Numbered from the stretch's first letter, positions 9,211 through 18,994 are shown. The stretch is 64,000 nt of DNA from Marinobacter sp. AC-23 (GCF_001858325.1 NZ_MBPP01000001.1:1-64000), one strand, 5' to 3'. A program made the numbers and translations. The notes: generated by a model from the letters alone, not told the origin.

Positions 9211-9563
9211 ATGATGAGAACAGCTCCTTTTATGCACTGTTTGCTTCTGCTTCTGCTTCTGCTACTCGCGCCTATTGTGTGTAACGCTGAAGGTGGAGCC
9301 CAAACCGACAAGCCGGTTCGTTTGAGTATCGAAGGTATCTCCGCCAGCGTGGGCGAAGATGAACCACGAGTGCTGACGATTTTGCTTGGCGTGCGCCCAC
9401 GTTACCGCGTCGGCCAAGAGCGGAACTGGAGAGCTCTGCTCCCGAACTTGTGCAGCCGTTGGATCCCTTGGCACTTGAACGCCACCGGGAGTTCCGTCGC
9501 GACTTAGGCGTTGCAAACTCCGGTGTTGAGCGTTCTGTTGGGCGGGCCGGAGGGCAGCAATGA
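9211..9563 (+). CDS. Small exported protein (composite, one frameshift)
   Basis: The frame begins with a leucine-rich signal peptide (CLLLLLLLLLAPIVCNAEG) and continues in one frame to about position 9384. Restoring a missing C in TTGCTTGG (near 9385) continues it as ILPWRAPTLPRRPRAELES... up to the TGA at 9561-9563, giving about 118 residues. That stop overlaps the next gene's ATG (9560), as elsewhere in this operon, which supports the corrected reading. The mature protein is rich in Arg, Pro and Glu with a helical C-terminus. I recognise no family function; its position suggests a periplasmic partner of the TonB-like protein. Confidence 0.6.
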
Positions 9564-10597
9564 CGGGTATGAACGCTATGCCTGCCAGCTCCGAATTCAG
9601 CCTCACAAACCCGCTCGTGCGAGCGGGCTTATCTTCACTGTCGTGGAGCCGGGAGGAGGGCGAGCGCCTGCGCCTGGCGGTTATTACTGCGGTAGCCCTT
9701 GTGTTTTTTGTTCCACTTGCCCTGTTGATTCCTATGCTTGACGTTCCAGCCCCTGAGCGCCAAAAGGCAGAAGCATTGCCACCGCAGCTGGCCAAGCTGA
9801 TTGTGAAACCAAAGGTGATTGAAAAACCAAAAGTGATTGAAAAGCCCAAGCCCGTTGAAAAACCAATCCCGGAACCTGTTGAGGAAACGGCACCGCCTGC
9901 GCCAAAACCCACTCCCCAGGCTATTAAGCCAGAACCCGTGCCAGCCCCGGTGACGCCCGCGCCAAAGCCAGCTAGCCAGAGCGTTGAGCAAGCGCGGGAG
10001 AAAGCGTCTCGCTCGGGGCTTTTAGCGATGAAGGAGCGCTTGGCCTCCATGCGCCAGACCTCGCCCAAGGTTGCTCCTGCTATTCAGGCGAACACTGGTG
10101 ATAGATCTGACGCCGAAAGTGGCGTTAAAGCCCAGGCCAAAACCACCGGAGATGCGTTGCAGGGCAGTGGTGGTGTAAAGGATGTGCAGTCTACCAGCCA
10201 GGCGAATGTTGACGTTGCGGGGCACGAGGTGAGACAGGTAGACGCGCCGCAGGAGGCGGAGCCAGCTGTGGCGAGCTCAGCTACGTCGAACCAGAAACCC
10301 TCGGTGGGTGAGCGCGCCATGAGCAATATCCGACAGGTGTTTGATTCGAGTAAAACGGCGCTCTACTCACTCTACCAGCGAGAGCTACGAAAAGACCCAA
10401 CCCTGGCGGGTAAGGTATTGCTGGAGCTGGTTATTGAGCCAGATGGGTCTGTCTCAGCATGCAAAGTGGTCAGTTCCGAGCTTGAGAGCCCGGCACTGGA
10501 GCAGAAAATCGCTATGCGGGTTCGGCTTTTCAACTTTGGGGCTGCGAGCGTTGAAGCTAGAAAGGTAAGGTTCCCTATAGATTTCCTTCCCGGCTAA
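9560..10597 (+). CDS. TonB/AgmX-PglI-type energy transducer
   Basis: This 345-residue inner-membrane protein has a cytoplasmic N-terminus, one transmembrane helix near residues 33-56 (LRLAVITAVALVFFVPLALL) and a long Pro/Lys-rich spacer with KPKVIEKPKVIEKPK-type repeats. A C-terminal domain of about 85 residues contains LRKDPTLAGKVLLELVIEPDGSV. That C-terminal pattern (basic-P-x-L-x-G-x-V, then xPDGxV) is the one seen in TonB family and AgmX/PglI C-terminal domains. Such proteins span the periplasm and pass proton-motive force to outer-membrane partners when driven by ExbB/ExbD. No ExbB/ExbD gene lies here. It closes the TPR operon and converges on the MaoC gene. Confidence 0.75.
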   Translation: MTGMNAMPASSEFSLTNPLVRAGLSSLSWSREEGERLRLAVITAVALVFFVPLALLIPMLDVPAPERQKAEALPPQLAKLIVKPKVIEKPKVIEKPKPVEKPIPEPVEETAPPAPKPTPQAIKPEPVPAPVTPAPKPASQSVEQAREKASRSGLLAMKERLASMRQTSPKVAPAIQANTGDRSDAESGVKAQAKTTGDALQGSGGVKDVQSTSQANVDVAGHEVRQVDAPQEAEPAVASSATSNQKPSVGERAMSNIRQVFDSSKTALYSLYQRELRKDPTLAGKVLLELVIEPDGSVSACKVVSSELESPALEQKIAMRVRLFNFGAASVEARKVRFPIDFLPG

Positions 10598-10614
10598 GTG
10601 AGCTTCAGTGGTTG

Positions 10615-11106
10615 TCAGTCGCAGCCTTCAATCGTGATTTTGGGAAGCGTGGGTTTATAGAGGATAACCTTCTCCGTGGGGGCTATAACCTTAGCTTCGC
10701 CCGTGACAACCTTCTGATTGTTTTGGTTGGTTACAACACACTGGAATATCACTCGGTTTTTTGGCTCTTTGCGCAAAACCGTAAGGCTAACCGTGAGTGT
10801 GTCATCCAGCTTTACCGGGCGTTTGAACGAAAGGCTCTGATCCAGATATATAGTGCCCGGGCCGGGCATAACGGTGGCCAGTGCAGCTGAGATCAACGAC
10901 CCGCTCCACATTCCGTGGGCAATGCGTTCACCGAACATCGAACTTGCAGCAAATTCCGGATCCAGGTGTACCGGATTAACGTCTCCAGACACAGCGGCAA
11001 AAAGCACTAACTCGTTTTCCGAGAGGGATCGAGTAAACGTGGCGGTGTCACCCTCGTGAAGTTCGTCATAGGTGAGATTTTCAAGAGTATCAAGGGTGTC
11101 GCTCAT
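10615..11106 (-). CDS. MaoC-like (R)-specific enoyl-CoA hydratase
   Basis: This is a hot-dog-fold hydratase of the MaoC/PhaJ type, adding water to trans-2-enoyl-CoA to give (R)-3-hydroxyacyl-CoA. The signature SGDVNPVHLD...FGERIAHGM is complete, with the Asp and His expected at the active site. From the ATG complementary to 11104-11106 it has 163 residues, the usual length; a longer frame to 11244 adds an unlikely basic tail. It diverges from the acyl-CoA ligase gene, and the two probably act on the same acyl-CoA pool. (R)-3-hydroxyacyl-CoA can feed polyhydroxyalkanoate or 3-hydroxy fatty acid synthesis, but no pha genes are in view. Confidence 0.82.
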   Translation of the reverse strand: MSDTLDTLENLTYDELHEGDTATFTRSLSENELVLFAAVSGDVNPVHLDPEFAASSMFGERIAHGMWSGSLISAALATVMPGPGTIYLDQSLSFKRPVKLDDTLTVSLTVLRKEPKNRVIFQCVVTNQNNQKVVTGEAKVIAPTEKVILYKPTLPKITIEGCD

Positions 11107-11291
11107 CAGGTGCTCCGTGCGCAGGGTGTGTAAGTAATGACGTTTCTGGTTACGCTCTGAAACTACCTCATCGTTAACAAAACTGCTATTCTCTCCCAAC
11201 TTTTTGAGCCTGATACTTATGTCGCGTTGATTTTTATCCTGCACGGCATTCGTAAATCATTATAAAGAAAAGCGCCAGACAGGAGATGGTG

Positions 11292-12968
11292 ATGGACTTT
11301 GAAACGTTCTATCAAGACAAATACCCCGCCAGTGTTCCCCGTGAAGTTGATCTGAACAAGTACAGCAGTATGGTGGACGTGTTTGAGCAGGCGGTTAAAA
11401 AATACCCAGACCGCCCCGCCTTCAGTGCTGTTGGTGCCACTCTCACGTATCGTGAACTAGACACCCAAACCCGCAATTTTGCGGCTTGGTTGCAAAACAA
11501 GACGGACCTTAAGCCGGGTGACCGCATTGCTGTGCAAATGCCCAACCTGACCCAGTATCCGGTTGTGGTATTTGGTGCCATGCGTGCCGGCCTGATTGTG
11601 GTGAACACCAACCCGTTGTACACCACCCGCGAGATGGAGCATCAATTTAACGATTCTGGTGCCAAAGCTTTGGTTGTGCTGGCGAACATGGCGGAAAACG
11701 CTGAAAAGGTTTTGCCCCACACCAGCATTGAGCACGTCATTGTGACTGAAATTGCCGACATGCACTCGCCCATCAAGCGCACGCTGATGAACGCGGTGGT
11801 TAAGCATGTTAAAAAGATGGTGCCACCGTTCAGCATTCCACAGGCCCACAAATTGCCTGCAGTGCTTAGTGCCGGTGCCCGGGGAAAATTCACGCCGGTA
11901 GAATGTAAGCGCGATGATATCGCTGTGCTTCAGTACACTGGCGGCACAACCGGTGTTGCCAAGGGTGCCATGCTTACCCACGGCAATCTGGTTGCGAACC
12001 TGCTGCAGGTTCGCCCGATGATGGAAGACACCGTAGTAGAAGGTCAGGAAGTGGTGATTGCGCCTCTACCCCTGTACCACATTTATTCGTTCACGCTTAA
12101 TTGCGGCATTATGCTGGAAGCTGGCGGCCACAACGTTCTTATCCCAAACCCGCGAGATATTCCGGGCTTTGTGAAAGAGCTGCAGAACCACAAGTTCACA
12201 GCCTTTCTGGGTTTGAACACGCTGTTCGTTGCACTGTGTAATAACGAAGATTTCAAGAAGCTCGACTTCAGTCATCTTAAGCTAACGTCATCCGGTGGCA
12301 TGGCACTTACCACTGATACCGCCAAGATGTGGGAGCGTATAACCGGCTGTGCAATTTCTGAAGGTTACGGCATGACTGAAACCTCACCGGTGGTCACCTT
12401 TAACCCCCGCAGTGCGATTCAGCTGGGCACGATTGGTTTGCCAGTGCCGTCTACGAAGGTGAAAACCATCGATGACGACGGTAACGAAACACCGCTGGGT
12501 GAAGCGGGCGAACTTTGCGTGAAAGGCCCACAGGTTATGCGTGGCTACTGGCAGCGCCCGGAAGACACTCAGAAGTCATTCACTGAGGACGGCTATATCC
12601 AGACCGGTGACATTGCGGTGATCCAGGAAGACGGGTTTATCCGCATTGTGGATCGTAAGAAGGATATGATCATCGTTTCCGGGTTTAACGTGTATCCCAA
12701 CGAGATCGAAGATGTGGTATCCAGCCACCCGAAAGTGGTTGAGTGCGCGGCAGTGGGTATTCCGGATGCTAAAAGCGGCGAAGCCGTGAAAGTGTACCTT
12801 GTCGCCACGGCCGAAGGTGTCACCGAAAACGAACTTAAAGAGTTCTGTCGCGAGCGCCTGACCGCCTACAAAGTGCCTCGTTACTTTGAGTTCCGCGATG
12901 AGCTGCCGAAAACCAACGTGGGTAAAATCCTGCGCCGTGAGCTGCGCGACGAACCAGGTAACAAGTAA
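11292..12968 (+). CDS. fadD: Long-chain fatty acid-CoA ligase
   Basis: This AMP-forming acyl-CoA synthetase activates fatty acids with ATP and CoA. The P-loop-like motif YTGGTTGVAKGAMLTH, the adenylate motif EGYGMTETSPV, the TGD motif (QTGDIAVIQEDG) and the C-terminal lysine motif PKTNVGKILRREL are all present. With 558 residues it matches FadD. The ATG at 11292 is 6 bases after AGGAG (11281-11285), while the ATG at 11286 touches it, so I take 11292. The gene is divergent from the MaoC hydratase and is followed 5 bases later by hrpA. Gammaproteobacteria often carry several FadD paralogues, so fadD1 or fadD2 cannot be decided. Confidence 0.9.
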   Translation: MDFETFYQDKYPASVPREVDLNKYSSMVDVFEQAVKKYPDRPAFSAVGATLTYRELDTQTRNFAAWLQNKTDLKPGDRIAVQMPNLTQYPVVVFGAMRAGLIVVNTNPLYTTREMEHQFNDSGAKALVVLANMAENAEKVLPHTSIEHVIVTEIADMHSPIKRTLMNAVVKHVKKMVPPFSIPQAHKLPAVLSAGARGKFTPVECKRDDIAVLQYTGGTTGVAKGAMLTHGNLVANLLQVRPMMEDTVVEGQEVVIAPLPLYHIYSFTLNCGIMLEAGGHNVLIPNPRDIPGFVKELQNHKFTAFLGLNTLFVALCNNEDFKKLDFSHLKLTSSGGMALTTDTAKMWERITGCAISEGYGMTETSPVVTFNPRSAIQLGTIGLPVPSTKVKTIDDDGNETPLGEAGELCVKGPQVMRGYWQRPEDTQKSFTEDGYIQTGDIAVIQEDGFIRIVDRKKDMIIVSGFNVYPNEIEDVVSSHPKVVECAAVGIPDAKSGEAVKVYLVATAEGVTENELKEFCRERLTAYKVPRYFEFRDELPKTNVGKILRRELRDEPGNK

Positions 12969-12973
12969 TTACG

Positions 12974-15900
12974 GTGACTTTGCAATCCGACTCCCAGTTT
13001 TCAGCTAGCGCTCCAATCAAGGCGATAATGGAGCAGCTGGATGCCTGCAACCAGCAGGAAGCTGCCCGCATCGTTAAGCTGGTGGCGAGAACTAAGGGAA
13101 AGCCTGGCCAGAAAAGTCTGGAAAAAATGGCCAACTGGCTAGAGCGTGGCCTGGAAAAAGTGCGAAAGCGCCAGGCCTTGCACAAGCCAGCAAGCTTTCC
13201 TGCAGGGTTGCCGGTTTCTGATCGTGTGGATGACATCCGCGAAGCGATCGAAAACCATCAGGTTGTGATTATTGCCGGCGAGACCGGCTCGGGTAAAACC
13301 ACCCAAATCCCCAAAATCTGCATGAACAGTGGTCGCGGCATACGCGGCCTTATTGGCCATACTCAGCCAAGACGTATCGCTGCCCGCAGCGTGGCGGCCC
13401 GTATCGCAGACGAGCTGGGCGAGCAGGTTGGCCAGCAGATTGGCTACCAGGTACGCTTTAGCGATAACACCTCGGAACAGTCCCGGGTCAAGGTGATGAC
13501 CGACGGGATTTTGCTTGCGGAAGTCCAGAACGATCGTTTTCTTGATCGCTACGACACACTGATTATTGATGAGGCTCACGAGCGCAGTCTGAACATCGAT
13601 TTTCTGCTAGGTTACCTGAAGCAGCTGCTGCCCAAGCGTCCTGACCTTAAAGTTATCATCACCTCTGCCACCATTGAGTTGGACAGATTCAGCGAGTTTT
13701 TCGACAAAGCCCCTGTATTGGAAGTTAGTGGCCGTACCTTCCCGGTAGACATTCGCTATCGCCCATTGGCAGGCGATGAGGATGATCGCGACCAGGGTTG
13801 GAACGACGGCGTTCTGGCCGTCATGGATGAAATTGAACAGCACGAGCGCAGCGAAAAGTTACCCCCTGGTGATGTGCTTATATTCCTGCCAGGTGAGCGT
13901 GAAATCCGTAACTTGAGCAAAATGCTGCGCCACGCGGAACTAAGACACACAGAAGTGCTTCCACTGTATTCCCGGCTGAGCAACCAGGAACAAAACCGGG
14001 TATTTCAGAGCCACAGTGGCCGCAGGATTGTGCTTTCTACCAACGTGGCGGAAACCTCACTTACGGTGCCGGGCATTCGTTACGTTATTGATGCCGGTGT
14101 TGCGCGGCTTAGCCGGTACAGTGTTCGGTCCAAAATTCAGCGCCTCCCCATTGAGCCAGTATCCCAAGCCAGCGCAAACCAGCGGGCAGGGCGTTGCGGC
14201 CGGGTTGCGCCGGGCATTTGTTTTCGCCTGTACGACGAAGCCGATTTTCTTAACCGCCCTGAGTACACAGATCCGGAAATACTGCGCACCAATCTGGCCG
14301 CCGTCATTCTGCAGATGGCTACCTCTGGCCTTGGCGAGATCCGGCATTTTCCGTTTTTGGAAGCGCCAGACAAACGCCTGATTAACGATGGTTACAAGCT
14401 GCTGGAAGAACTGAGTGCAGTGGACGGTAAGCGCCGGGTAACACAGCTTGGGCGCACCATGGCTAAGCTGCCGCTAGATCCGCGTCTCGCTCGCATGTTG
14501 GTGACGGCCGCAGACCACAGCAGCTTGGCGGAGACGCTGGTGGTTATTGCGGGGTTAACCGTTCAAGACCCCAGAGAGCGTCCTCAAGATAAACAGCAGG
14601 CAGCAGATCAGGCCCATGCGCCGTTCAACGACAAGGAATCGGATTTTGTCACCCTGCTTAATATCTGGAACTTCTACGAAGAACAGCGCCAGGAGTTGAC
14701 CCAGAACCAACTTAAAAAGGTGTGCCAAAAGAGCTTTCTGAGCTGGATGCGTATGCGTGAATGGCGCGACATTCACCGCCAACTTACGCTGATTTGTCGC
14801 GATCAGAAGCTGCAGTTCAATAAAGAGGCTGCAACCTACGATGCCATGCACAAGGCTATTCTGGCCGGGCTTTTAGGGCAGGTGGCGGTTAAGGTTGAAA
14901 AGAAGGAATACCTGGCCACCCGTAATCGTAAGGTGATGATCTTCCCCGGCTCGAAAGTATCCAAAACTGGGCCAAAGTGGATTGTTGCCACAGAAATTGT
15001 TGAGACCAGCCGAGTGTTTGCGCGCATGGTCGCCTCCATTCAGCCCGAATGGATAGAGCCCCTGGCCGGGCATGTGGTGAAGCATCACTACTTTGAACCC
15101 CACTGGGAGCAAAAGCGTGCCCAGGTTATGGGGTATGAAAAAATCACCCTGTACGGCCTAGATGTGGTGCCTAAGCGGTCTATTGCGTTCAGTAAAATAG
15201 ACCCGGTCGAATGCCATAACCTGTTTATACGCCATGCTCTGGTAGACGGTGACTACCGCTCAAAGGCGCCGTTTATAAGCCGCAACCGCGAGATGCTGGC
15301 AAGTGTAGAAGACCTGGAAAAGAAGACCCGTCGCCGGGATCTTCTGGTAGACGATGAAGTGCTCGTGGGCTTTTACGATGAGCGCGTACCAGCAGAGATT
15401 GTCAGCGGCCGGCACTTTGAAAGCTGGTGGAAAAGCCTATCGGCTGAAGAACTGCGTAATCTTGAGCTTACTGAGGCAGATGTGCTTCAGCGACCGGTTG
15501 ACGCCCAAGCTGCGGATTTGTACCCGGACTTTCTGGAGTGGGAGGGGGTTCGTTACCCGCTCAGCTATGAGTTTGAACCCACAAGTGAGCGTGATGGCGT
15601 GACGCTTCAGGTTCCGCTGATGGCACTCAGGCAAATTCCATCCCGGCGTTTGGAGTGGCTGGTGCCTGGGCTGCTGCGTGAAAAATGTGTGGCATTGGTT
15701 AAAGGCCTACCGAAATCGTTGCGGCGTAATTTTGTGCCGGTGCCTGATTTTGTGGATGCGGCAATTGCGAATCTTCAGCCTTCCAACGAGCCTTTGGCCC
15801 TGCAGTTAGCTGACCAGTTGCGCCGTATGACGGGGGTGCGTATAGATCCCGAGGCCTGGCCCAGAGATGAGTTGCCACGCCACCTGAGAATGAACCTGAG

Positions 15901-16888
15901 AGTGCTCGGTGATAACGGTAAAGTGATTGCCGAAAGCCGGGAAACGGGCCAGCTTCAGGATCAGCTTGAAGGGCGAGCCGAGGCAGCTCTTGCCTCCGCA
16001 ACTAGCGAGAGCCCGAATGAGCCGCCCGCAAGCGAATACACCGAATGGGAGTTCGGCACGCTGCCAAGGCAGGTTCAAACTGAAAAGGGCGGCATGCAAA
16101 TAACAGTTTACCCGGCTCTTGAGGATATGGGTAAACGGGTAAAGCAGATCCGTTGCCTGGATCGCCTTACAGCAGAAGACACAACCCGCAAGGGGGTTGC
16201 GCGGCTTGTGCTGAATCGGTTTGGCAACACCCTGGAGGATCTGGAGCGAAAACTCCCACGCTTCAAACATTCCGCCCTGATGTTTGCCCCCATAGGCCAG
16301 GCCAAAGTGCTTTTGGACGATCTGCTTTTGGCCGCGGCCATGGAACACTTTTTACACGACCACATGCCCGAGACCCGCGAAGCGTTTGATGCATTGTTCG
16401 ATCGCCATCGGGGAGACTTTATTCCCGCGCTTGAGCAGGCAGATGAGCGCCTTTACCAAGCCATGACGGGTTACCAGAAAGTCGCGAAAAAGCTTAAAGG
16501 AAAGATTAATCTTGCCCTTGCCAACAGTATGGCCGACTTGAAGTTTCAGCTGCAAAATCTTGTTTACCCGGGATTTCTTGTTACAACGCAGTCCCAATGG
16601 TTGGCAGAATTTGGCCGCTATTTTGAGGCGGCGCTGGTAAGGCTCGAAAAAATGCCAAGAGAAATGGGCCGAGAACGGGAGTTTCTGCACGCTATGGAAC
16701 CGCTGTGGGCTCGCTACGCCAGCAAGCGGGAGGAGCAGCAAAAGCAGGGTGTTCGAGACCCTGAACTTGTGCTTTATCGATGGATGCTGGAGGAGTTCCG
16801 GGTATCGTTTTTTGCTCAGCAACTAGGCACAGCCGTGACCGTATCTGCAAAGCGTCTCGATAAACAGTGGGAACTTATCCGGGTCTGA
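12974..16888 (+). CDS. hrpA: ATP-dependent RNA helicase HrpA
   Basis: This 1304-residue DEAH-box RNA helicase has the full length of HrpA. Walker A GETGSGKT starts near residue 102, the DEAH box is at residues 199-202, the SAT motif follows (TSATIELDRFS), and motif VI is QRAGRCGR. The long C-terminal part matches the HrpA-specific extension with its OB-like region. HrpA acts in the cytoplasm on stalled or colliding ribosomes and in mRNA processing. The start is a GTG 5 bases after fadD with only a weak ribosome-binding site, so translation may be coupled to fadD. Confidence 0.93.
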   Translation: MTLQSDSQFSASAPIKAIMEQLDACNQQEAARIVKLVARTKGKPGQKSLEKMANWLERGLEKVRKRQALHKPASFPAGLPVSDRVDDIREAIENHQVVIIAGETGSGKTTQIPKICMNSGRGIRGLIGHTQPRRIAARSVAARIADELGEQVGQQIGYQVRFSDNTSEQSRVKVMTDGILLAEVQNDRFLDRYDTLIIDEAHERSLNIDFLLGYLKQLLPKRPDLKVIITSATIELDRFSEFFDKAPVLEVSGRTFPVDIRYRPLAGDEDDRDQGWNDGVLAVMDEIEQHERSEKLPPGDVLIFLPGEREIRNLSKMLRHAELRHTEVLPLYSRLSNQEQNRVFQSHSGRRIVLSTNVAETSLTVPGIRYVIDAGVARLSRYSVRSKIQRLPIEPVSQASANQRAGRCGRVAPGICFRLYDEADFLNRPEYTDPEILRTNLAAVILQMATSGLGEIRHFPFLEAPDKRLINDGYKLLEELSAVDGKRRVTQLGRTMAKLPLDPRLARMLVTAADHSSLAETLVVIAGLTVQDPRERPQDKQQAADQAHAPFNDKESDFVTLLNIWNFYEEQRQELTQNQLKKVCQKSFLSWMRMREWRDIHRQLTLICRDQKLQFNKEAATYDAMHKAILAGLLGQVAVKVEKKEYLATRNRKVMIFPGSKVSKTGPKWIVATEIVETSRVFARMVASIQPEWIEPLAGHVVKHHYFEPHWEQKRAQVMGYEKITLYGLDVVPKRSIAFSKIDPVECHNLFIRHALVDGDYRSKAPFISRNREMLASVEDLEKKTRRRDLLVDDEVLVGFYDERVPAEIVSGRHFESWWKSLSAEELRNLELTEADVLQRPVDAQAADLYPDFLEWEGVRYPLSYEFEPTSERDGVTLQVPLMALRQIPSRRLEWLVPGLLREKCVALVKGLPKSLRRNFVPVPDFVDAAIANLQPSNEPLALQLADQLRRMTGVRIDPEAWPRDELPRHLRMNLRVLGDNGKVIAESRETGQLQDQLEGRAEAALASATSESPNEPPASEYTEWEFGTLPRQVQTEKGGMQITVYPALEDMGKRVKQIRCLDRLTAEDTTRKGVARLVLNRFGNTLEDLERKLPRFKHSALMFAPIGQAKVLLDDLLLAAAMEHFLHDHMPETREAFDALFDRHRGDFIPALEQADERLYQAMTGYQKVAKKLKGKINLALANSMADLKFQLQNLVYPGFLVTTQSQWLAEFGRYFEAALVRLEKMPREMGREREFLHAMEPLWARYASKREEQQKQGVRDPELVLYRWMLEEFRVSFFAQQLGTAVTVSAKRLDKQWELIRV

Positions 16889-17031
16889 TGGCTTGAGGCG
16901 ATGAATCTGGATTGGAGCCTCGCCCGTAATATGGGATTGTGCGGGGCGGGCAAAGCTTCCGGACTGTGTTAGTATTTCTCAAAGATCTATTTTCTGTCCT
17001 TCTGTTTCCTTATTCATGACGTGGGGTTAGC

Positions 17032-18153
17032 GTGATTAAAGCCGTCATTAGCGGAACCGGCCTGTATACACCGCCGGAGACCATTGATAACGATGAACTG
17101 GTGGAAGCTTTTAATCAGTTTGTTGAGATGTACAACTCAGAACATACGGATGCTATTGAGCGCGGTGAACTGGACGCTCTGAATCCGTCGTCTTCGGCGT
17201 TTATAGAGAAAGCATCAGGCATCAAGCGCCGACACGTGATCAATAAGTCGGGCATTGTTGATCCCAAGCGTATGGCACCGTACATTCCTGAGCGCGGTAA
17301 CGATGAACCGTCCGTTCAGTGTGATATGGCTGTTGTGGCCTGCAACGAAGCACTGAAACAAGCTGGCAAGACCGTAAGCGATGTAGATGCGGTGATTGTT
17401 GCATGTTCAAACCTGCAACGCGCCTACCCAGCGGTTTCGATTGAAGTTCAATCGGCCTTGGGCATTGCGGGCTTTGCCTACGATATGAACGTGGCGTGCA
17501 GCTCTGCCACCTTTGGCCTGCAAGCGGCGGTTAATTCGGTAGAGAATGGTTCTGCCCGCGCTGTGTTGGTGGTTAGCCCGGAAATTTGTTCCGGGCACTT
17601 AAATTTCCGTGATCGTGACAGCCACTTTATTTTTGGTGATGCCTGCACCGCCATTTTGGTGGAGCGTGAGGAAAATACTCAGCCAGGGCAGGGGTTCGAG
17701 ATTTTGGGTACCCGTTTGAGAACGACTTTCTCCAACAATATCCGGAATAATTTTGGCTTTCTGAATCGGGCTGACGAGTCGGGTATTGCCAAACCGGATA
17801 AGCTATTTATCCAGCAGGGTCGTAAGGTATTCAAAGAGGTTTCACCGCTGGTTGCAGAAACCATCCAGAATCACCTTCAGAGCCTCTCATTGGTACCGGA
17901 AGATTTGCGCAGAATGTGGTTGCATCAGGCTAACTTGAACATGAACCAGCTTATTGCCCGCAGGGTACTTGGCCGGGACGCAAGTGAAGATGAGGCGCCG
18001 GTGATTCTTGATGAATACGCCAATACCAGCTCCGCAGGCTCCATTATTGCGTTCCATAAACACAAAGACGACCTCCAAGCCGGCGATACAGGTGTTATCT
18101 GCTCATTCGGCGCGGGTTACTCCATTGGCAGTGTTGTTGTACGTCGTCGCTGA
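17032..18153 (+). CDS. Beta-ketoacyl-ACP synthase III-like enzyme
   Basis: This is a thiolase-fold condensing enzyme of the FabH group. The catalytic triad is visible as Cys156 (NVACSSATFG), His298 (LHQANLNMN) and Asn331 (YANTSSAG). At 373 residues it is longer than housekeeping FabH (about 320) and contains an N-terminal insertion. This length and layout match the Pseudomonas aeruginosa PA3286 type, reported to take octanoyl-CoA from beta-oxidation into fatty acid synthesis. Substrate preference here is inferred. The start is GTG at 17032 after GGGG. It precedes mlaA by 24 bases, and both may share a transcript in envelope lipid metabolism. Confidence 0.85.
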   Translation: MIKAVISGTGLYTPPETIDNDELVEAFNQFVEMYNSEHTDAIERGELDALNPSSSAFIEKASGIKRRHVINKSGIVDPKRMAPYIPERGNDEPSVQCDMAVVACNEALKQAGKTVSDVDAVIVACSNLQRAYPAVSIEVQSALGIAGFAYDMNVACSSATFGLQAAVNSVENGSARAVLVVSPEICSGHLNFRDRDSHFIFGDACTAILVEREENTQPGQGFEILGTRLRTTFSNNIRNNFGFLNRADESGIAKPDKLFIQQGRKVFKEVSPLVAETIQNHLQSLSLVPEDLRRMWLHQANLNMNQLIARRVLGRDASEDEAPVILDEYANTSSAGSIIAFHKHKDDLQAGDTGVICSFGAGYSIGSVVVRRR

Positions 18154-18177
18154 TAACTAACTACCCAAGAGTTGAGT

Positions 18178-18965
18178 ATGACAAAATTTTCACCCCGGGG
18201 CTGGTTGCCTGCCGTGCTGCCTGTCGCTGTGTTGGCGATTCTTTTGTCAGCAGGTTCGGCCACGGCCCAGAATGTTCAGGAACCTCCTCCTGAGGCTCGA
18301 CGCCCACAAATCCCCAAGATCCCTATGAAAACTGGAACCGCAAGGTATATACCTTCAATGACACAGTGGATCGTTGGGCGCTCAGGCCCGTGGCAAAAAC
18401 CTACCGAACGTTTATGCCAGATTTTGCCGATCGTGCCATTACCAACTTTTTCAACAACCTGTCGGAAATCCGAAACTTCACGAACAGTATTTTTCAGCTG
18501 AAGGGCGAATCCGCAGTTGTTGCAGTTGGCCGGTTTACCTATAACACGGTGTTTGGTCTTGGTGGTCTGATTGATGTTGCAACGGCTTTTGATTTGCCAG
18601 AAAGACCAGAAGATTTTGGCCAAACACTAGGATATTGGGGCGCTGGATCCGGCCCCTATCTGATGTTGCCATTTCTTGGGCCTTCCAGCCCGCGGCGATT
18701 AGGTGGGTTGGGTATGGACGGCTTTGTATTGCCATCGCTCTGGGACAACGTAGAAAGCCCCGAAAACTACTATGCACGGGGCCTTCAAATTGTAGACAAA
18801 CGGGCAGATCTGATCCCGGCAGAAGGGTTCATTTCAGGCGACGTTTATATATTTGTTCGTAACGCTTTTATGCAGCGCAGGGAGTTTTTGATCAACGACG
18901 GCAAGGTAACCCGAGACCCGTTCGCCAGTGATGACGATGAAGATTTGATGCTGGACGATTTTTGA
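18178..18965 (+). CDS. mlaA: MlaA/VacJ phospholipid-retrieval protein (composite, one frameshift)
   Basis: MlaA works in the outer membrane and removes surface-exposed phospholipids for return by the Mla pathway. The sequence breaks at CCC (18303-18305). Adding one C joins EARR to PTNPQDPYENWNRKVYTFND, and the rest runs in a single frame through typical MlaA segments (NFFNNLSEIRNF, GYWGAGSGPYLMLPFLGPS, ENYYARGLQIVDKRADL). The composite has about 262 residues. Unlike most relatives, the signal peptide (AGSATA/QNV) contains no cysteine, so no lipobox is seen. A patatin-like phospholipase gene follows after 29 bases. The start is ATG 18178 rather than the upstream TTG. Confidence 0.83.
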
Positions 18966-18994
18966 TCCCGACGGCCGGTTTAGGGAGATAGACG

